A DNA stretch of 64,000 bases from G016234445 sp964438865 (GTDB lineage Bacteria; Chloroflexota; Dehalococcoidia; Tepidiformales; Tepidiformaceae): positions 62,001-126,000 of the forward strand of contig CAYTMI010000004.1 in the NCBI GenBank assembly GCA_964438865.1. Direction: 5' to 3'. Under the pieces are notes generated by a model. That model ran no database searches and had not been told where the DNA came from. It saw nothing but the letters and a program-made list of their open reading frames with translations. The position numbers and the translations under genes are program-made. This document shows, one piece after another, positions 60,129 through 64,000 of this stretch. The first letter of the stretch is position 1. Every line of letters begins with the position of its first letter.

Positions 60129-60949
60129 TCCCACCGGGCGCACACCACGCGGTCGATGCCGCCCAGGTCCTTGACCACGTTCACCCCGGCTCCGGCCTCG
60201 CGGGCGAGCGTCGCCACCGCAGCCGCCTGCCCGAAACCCACTTCGAGCGCCAGCAGGCGGGGCCGCAGGCGAGCGGCGCAATCGTCGATCAGCCGACGGA
60301 TGAGCCCCAACCCGTCGCAGCCGCCATCAAGGGCGACACGTGGTTCCCAGCGGCTTACTTCCGGTTCGAGCGCGTCGATTTCGCCCGAAGGGATGTAGGG
60401 GAGGTTCGCGAGGACGATGTCCGCGCGCGCGATGGCTTCGGCGAGACTGGCCAGGACGAGGTGGACTGGCGCCCCGATGGCGTCGCGGTTCTTGCGGGCG
60501 ATCGCGAGGGCATCGGCACTGACGTCGGTCGCGACAACCGTGACGCCCGGTCTGTCGATCGCAGCCGCCACCGCGATCGCGATGCAGCCGCTGCCGGTGC
60601 CGGCGTCGACGATGACGGGCTGCGGGAGGTGTCGAGCCTCCTCGATCCCGAGGTCGACGAGCAGTTCGGTCTCGGGCCGGGGGACCAGCACCCCCGGCCC
60701 GACCTGGAAGGGGAGGCCGTAGAACTCGCGCACCCCGGTGATGTAGGCGCCGGGTTCCCGGGCAGCGCGCCGGTCGATGGCGTCATCGAGGTCTCCGGAA
60801 GGGCCGATTTCGCCCCTGGCGGCGAAGAACTGGGCGCGGGACAGGCCCGTGACATGGCGGACCAGGACTTCTGCTTCGAACCGCGCTTCAGGGACGCCGG
60901 CCGCAGCCAGCTTCAACGCCGCTACTTGCGCGGCTTCGCGCGGGTTCAC
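60125..60949 (-). CDS. prmC: Peptide chain release factor N5-glutamine methyltransferase
   Basis: 274 residues. The N-terminal helical domain (1-75) binds release factor. Catalytic landmarks are VPRPETELLVDL, VDAGTGSGCIAIAVA (SAM loop) and VLANLPYIPSGE. The last is N-L-P-Y rather than the usual N-P-P-Y; the Asn that holds the glutamine is kept. It methylates the GGQ glutamine of RF1, whose gene lies directly upstream and overlaps by 4 bases. GTG start. Confidence 0.93.
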   Translation of the reverse strand: MNPREAAQVAALKLAAAGVPEARFEAEVLVRHVTGLSRAQFFAARGEIGPSGDLDDAIDRRAAREPGAYITGVREFYGLPFQVGPGVLVPRPETELLVDLGIEEARHLPQPVIVDAGTGSGCIAIAVAAAIDRPGVTVVATDVSADALAIARKNRDAIGAPVHLVLASLAEAIARADIVLANLPYIPSGEIDALEPEVSRWEPRVALDGGCDGLGLIRRLIDDCAARLRPRLLALEVGFGQAAAVATLAREAGAGVNVVKDLGGIDRVVCARWE

Positions 60950-62022
60950 CCGAGGCCTTCGAGCCGCTCGGCTTCTTCGGCGGTGGCCACGGAGTCGATG
61001 AGGTCATCGATGTTGCCGTCGAGCCGGTCGGGGATGTTGTGGATGGTCAGGCCGACGCGGTGATCGGTGATCCGGTCCTGGGGGTAGTTGTAGGTCCGAA
61101 TCTTCTCGCTGCGGTCGCCGCTGCCAACCTGCAGCCGCCGGGTCGCGCTGGTCTCCGCTTCCCGCTTCTGCTGCTCCATGTCGAACAGGCGCGAACGGAG
61201 CACGGTCATCGCCTTGGTCCGGTTCTTGAACTGCGATCGTTCGTCCTGGCAGACAACGACGAGCCCCGTGGGGACATGGGTCAAACGCACCGCCGTCGCC
61301 ACCTTGTTGACGTTCTGGCCGCCGGCGCCGGAGGAGTGGAAGATGTCGACCCGCAGGTCCTTCTCTTCGACGGCGACGTCGACCTCTTCGGCTTCCGGGA
61401 GGACGGCGACGGTCGCGGTCGACGTGTGGATTCGCCCCTGGGCTTCGGTTTCGGGCACGCGCTGGACGCGATGGACGCCGCTTTCGTACTTCAAGCGCGA
61501 GTATGCCCCGGCGCCGCGGACTTCGAAGACGACTTCCTTGAACCCGTTCTTGTCTGATTCGGAAGCGCTGAGAATCTCCGAGTGCCAGCCGTGGCGCTCG
61601 GCGTAGCGGACGTACATGCGGTAGAGGTCGGCGCCGAAGATCGCGGCTTCTTCCCCGCCGGCGCCGGCGCGGATCTCAACGATCACGTTCCGGGAGTCCC
61701 GCGGGTCCTTCGGGAGAAGCTCCAGCCTGATCCGTTGCGTGAGGTCGAGGGCGCGAGCGTCAGCCTCGTCGCGTTCAGCCTCGGCAAGCGCCCGGATCTC
61801 CTCGTCACTCTCGGAGAGCAACTCGCGGGCGCTGGACAGGTCGGCGACGGCCCGTTCGTACCGTTCGAAGAGGGCGACGATGGGCGCGACTTCCGCGCGC
61901 TCCCGGGCAAGTTCGCCCACGCGCTCGTAATTGGTGGCGACGTCCGGCCGCCCCATCTCATCGGTGATCTCGTTGTAGCGCGCGCGGACTCGTTCGAGCT
62001 GCGCGACGATCGCGTCATCCAT
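60946..62022 (-). CDS. prfA: Peptide chain release factor 1
   Basis: 358 residues, the usual RF1 length. The GGQ loop is SSGAGGQNVNKVATAVRLTH, preceded by RVPETEAQGRIHTSTATVAV. EIRAGAGGEEAAIFGADLYRMY and SGDRSEKIRTYNYPQDRITDHR are RF1 markers; R-T-Y-N-Y-P separates it from RF2. It releases peptides at UAA and UAG. UGA, by contrast, is the RF2 codon, relevant to the in-frame UGA at 36553. ATG 62020-62022 is used; the frame is open a little further up. Confidence 0.95.
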   Translation of the reverse strand: MDDAIVAQLERVRARYNEITDEMGRPDVATNYERVGELARERAEVAPIVALFERYERAVADLSSARELLSESDEEIRALAEAERDEADARALDLTQRIRLELLPKDPRDSRNVIVEIRAGAGGEEAAIFGADLYRMYVRYAERHGWHSEILSASESDKNGFKEVVFEVRGAGAYSRLKYESGVHRVQRVPETEAQGRIHTSTATVAVLPEAEEVDVAVEEKDLRVDIFHSSGAGGQNVNKVATAVRLTHVPTGLVVVCQDERSQFKNRTKAMTVLRSRLFDMEQQKREAETSATRRLQVGSGDRSEKIRTYNYPQDRITDHRVGLTIHNIPDRLDGNIDDLIDSVATAEEAERLEGLG

Positions 62023-62103
62023 GGCTGATGCAAACGGCCCGCCGCCGGCGGACCGCTCTTCGATTACTCCTCGGGGTACTTCGAGTATAGCACCCGGCAA
62101 GAC

Positions 62104-63381
62104 TCAGGCAGTGAGGTGCTGCCGGATGTCTGTCACCGCCCCGGCGAGCGCGACGGGGTGCTGGTCGCCGGCGCCCGCCAGGTCCTTCACCAGCGCCTCG
62201 CCCTTCGCCACCTCGTCCTCGCCGATGATGACCGCGATCCGGGCGTTGCTGCTGTTCGCGCTGCGCAACTGAGACTTGAAGGATCGCCCCGACTCGCCGA
62301 CCACGGCGGAGATGCCCGCGGACCGAAGGTCTACCGCCAGCTTGAAGGCGGCGGACGCAGCCGCGGCGCCGTGGTGGACGATGAACACCTCGGTCAGCGG
62401 TGTGGGCGCGAACACGACTTCGTTGCGTTGCATCTCGAGGATGATGCGTTCGATGCCGCTGCCGAAGCCCATCCCAGGCGTGGGCGGCCCCCCCAGCAAC
62501 TCGATGAGTCCGTCGTAGCGGCCTCCGGCGCCGATGGTGCCCTGCGCCCGCTCGTCGTCGGTCGGGACGATCTCGAAGACGGTGCGGTTGTAGTAGTCGA
62601 GCCCGCGCACGAGGAGGGGGTCGATCACGCAGGGGATGCCCGCGGATTCGAGCGCGGCCTGGACCGTCACCATGTGGGCCTCTGCGGCCGGGCTGAGCTG
62701 CTCCACGAGCTTCGGCGCAGCCGCCTTGAAGGGCAGGTCGCGGTCGTCCTTGCTGTCGAGCAGGCGGAGGGGGTTGCGGTCGAAGCGGCGGCGGCTGTCC
62801 TCGGAAAGGCGGTCGAGGTGGGGCCGGAAGTAGTCCTTCAGCCGCTCGACGTAGGCACCGCGGGGGCCGGGGTCGTCGATGGAGCCGAGGCGCACGGCCA
62901 GGTTGCGAATGCCGAGACGTTCGTAGAGCCGCCACAGCAGTTCGATCACTTCGGCGTCCACCAACGGGTCCGGCGAACCCAGGACTTCGCAGTCGAACTG
63001 GGTGTGCTGGCGGTAGCGGCCTTTCTGGGGACGGTCGTAGCGAAACATGGAGTGCGTGGTGTAGAGCCGGACGGGCTGCGGCCAGCTCGCCATCCCGTGT
63101 TCGAGGTAGGCGCGGCAGATGGGCGGCGTGCCTTCCGGGGTCAAGGCGAGCGTCTCCCCGCCTCGGTCGGTGAAGACGTACATCTCTTTCTCGATGATGT
63201 CCGTGGTGTCGCCGGTGCCTTTTTCGAAGAGGCGGGCGTCTTCGAAGGCGGGAGTGTCGATGCGCCGGTACCCGTAGAGGCGTGCCACTTCGCGGATGGC
63301 ATCATTGACCGCGGTCCAGTAGGGCTGGGCATCGGGCAGGATGTCTTGCGTCCCGCGGGGCGCCTGGAATCGGTTACTCAT
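62104..63381 (-). CDS. hisS: Histidyl-tRNA synthetase
   Basis: 425 residues. FQAPRGTQDILPD opens the class II core, motif 2 is MFRYDRPQKGRYRQHTQFDCE, the histidine A loop is LVRGLDYYNRTVFEI and motif 3 is GMGFGSGIERI. The C-terminal anticodon-binding domain (330-425) has VFIVHHG. It charges tRNA-His. The ATG at 63379-63381 is 70 bases from the divergent RelA/SpoT gene. Confidence 0.95.
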   Translation of the reverse strand: MSNRFQAPRGTQDILPDAQPYWTAVNDAIREVARLYGYRRIDTPAFEDARLFEKGTGDTTDIIEKEMYVFTDRGGETLALTPEGTPPICRAYLEHGMASWPQPVRLYTTHSMFRYDRPQKGRYRQHTQFDCEVLGSPDPLVDAEVIELLWRLYERLGIRNLAVRLGSIDDPGPRGAYVERLKDYFRPHLDRLSEDSRRRFDRNPLRLLDSKDDRDLPFKAAAPKLVEQLSPAAEAHMVTVQAALESAGIPCVIDPLLVRGLDYYNRTVFEIVPTDDERAQGTIGAGGRYDGLIELLGGPPTPGMGFGSGIERIILEMQRNEVVFAPTPLTEVFIVHHGAAAASAAFKLAVDLRSAGISAVVGESGRSFKSQLRSANSSNARIAVIIGEDEVAKGEALVKDLAGAGDQHPVALAGAVTDIRQHLTA

Positions 63382-63451
63382 GGAGTTCGGACGTTCTTTC
63401 CGCGGTGGGGATGCATGGTAGGATAGGGTAGCTTCCCACCCCGGGATAGAG

Positions 63452-64000
63452 ATGCAAAGCGTAACCGCGGGCCTCGACGACTCCCCACCGTCGGCGCGAG
63501 ACATCGACGCCGTGTACCAGCGCGTCTCCGAATACCTTCCCCCGGAACGCCTCCCCGCCATCCGCGAGGCCTACGAATTCGCGCGCCAGTGCCACGAAGG
63601 ACAGTTCCGCAAGACCGGCGATCCCTACATCACCCACCCCGTCGCCGTGACCTTCGCCGTCGCCAACCTGGAACTGGACCACCACGCGATTGCCGCCGCC
63701 CTCCTCCACGATGTCCAGGAGGACTCCGAAGTTTCGAACGACGTCATCCGGGAGAAGTTCGGGGCGGAAGTGGCGCGACTGGTCGATGGGCTGAGCAAGC
63801 TGGAAAAGCTGCCGATGCGGTTTGCCGCCAGCGACCAGGCGGCACGGGACGGCGCCCAGGCCCAGAACCTCCGCAAGATGTTCCTGGCGATGGCCGAAGA
63901 CATCCGGGTGGTCCTGATCAAGCTCTGCGACCGGCTCCACAACATGCGGACCCTCTGGGCGTTCCCGGAAGAGAAGCAGCGCCGCATCGCGCACGAGACG
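63452..64000 (+). CDS. RelA/SpoT-type (p)ppGpp synthetase/hydrolase (partial, N-terminal)
   Basis: 183 codons are visible and the frame runs off the end of the window. The HD hydrolase domain is clear: FARQCHEGQFRKTGDPYITHP, ALLHDVQEDSEV (HD motif) and IKLCDRLHNMRTL. This suggests a bifunctional Rel enzyme that hydrolyses and makes (p)ppGpp; the synthetase domain lies beyond the window. ATG 63452 is preceded by only a weak purine run. Divergent from hisS. Confidence 0.9.
   Translation, partial: MQSVTAGLDDSPPSARDIDAVYQRVSEYLPPERLPAIREAYEFARQCHEGQFRKTGDPYITHPVAVTFAVANLELDHHAIAAALLHDVQEDSEVSNDVIREKFGAEVARLVDGLSKLEKLPMRFAASDQAARDGAQAQNLRKMFLAMAEDIRVVLIKLCDRLHNMRTLWAFPEEKQRRIAHET

Noticed and set aside
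1..64000. CRISPR arrays, insertion sequences, prophage or integron structures
   Set aside because: No regular repeats with spacers, no transposase frames and no terminal inverted repeats were seen; the one recombinase has lost its catalytic residues.

Overview
The window is GC-rich bacterial chromosome with very dense packing: many 4-base ATGA/GTGA overlaps, frequent GTG/TTG starts, and convergent genes whose 3' ends touch or overlap. Gene content (type A RNase P RNA, GuaB3, an F420-type luciferase-like oxidoreductase, a fused AccD-AccA, RNase J, family 4 uracil-DNA glycosylase, Tat genes inside a fatty-acid/ribosome cluster) best fits a Chloroflexota bacterium, perhaps near Dehalococcoidia/Tepidiforma. 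This is inference from gene content and style, not from a search. Nearly everything looks like vertically inherited core genome. There is no CRISPR array, insertion sequence or prophage; the one recombinase gene looks catalytically dead.

Layout. 1-6.1 kb: small genes, then a leftward block of F420-type oxidoreductase, NrtR-like degenerate Nudix protein and the molybdate transporter modABC. 6.2-7.6 kb: tRNA-Ser(GCU) and miaB. 7.6-10.1 kb: leftward operon of two-subunit class I fumarase, with a GNAT gene between the subunits and an FlK-type thioesterase at the end. 10.2-15.7 kb: DUF4097 protein plus class III nucleotide cyclase, a CoA-transferase and a large secreted M1-like metallopeptidase. 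15.7-28.6 kb: a 14-gene leftward run: yceD-rpmF-fabD-fabG-nusB-acpP-tatB-tatC-TauE-udg-rnj-ftsK-accDA-TauE. 28.8-33 kb: zinc-ribbon coiled-coil protein, dead serine recombinase, a stand-alone LuxR-type HTH, a lipoprotein and RNase HI. 33-39 kb: Tat-exported multicopper oxidase, RNase P RNA, an ArsM-like methyltransferase with an in-frame UGA, a CnoX-type thioredoxin-TPR protein and citrate synthase. 39-48 kb: divergent DAHP synthase, a retropepsin/AF2212-like gene pair, a tyrosine phosphatase, an M20 peptidase, RidA, mobA, a Cam-type gamma carbonic anhydrase and a MoxR-type AAA+ protein. 48-53.7 kb: complete pyruvate (or branched-chain 2-oxoacid) dehydrogenase operon. 53.7-64 kb: class III aminotransferase, rsmI, guaB3, secreted proteins, HAD phosphatase, prmC-prfA, hisS and the start of a RelA/SpoT gene.

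How it fits together: aerobic central metabolism (2-oxoacid dehydrogenase, citrate synthase, fumarase), fatty-acid synthesis (ACP, FabD, FabG, AccDA), translation quality and termination (MiaB, PrmC/RF1, RsmI, HisRS, RNase P), molybdenum supply (ModABC, MobA) and envelope export (Tat, multicopper oxidase, M1-like peptidase).

The most notable item is at 35938-36723. The methyltransferase frame is interrupted by UGA exactly where arsenite methyltransferases carry a conserved arsenic-binding cysteine. The frame continues cleanly for 55 more codons, and a stem-loop matching the bacterial SECIS layout directly follows the UGA. I read it as a selenocysteine-containing ArsM-like enzyme.
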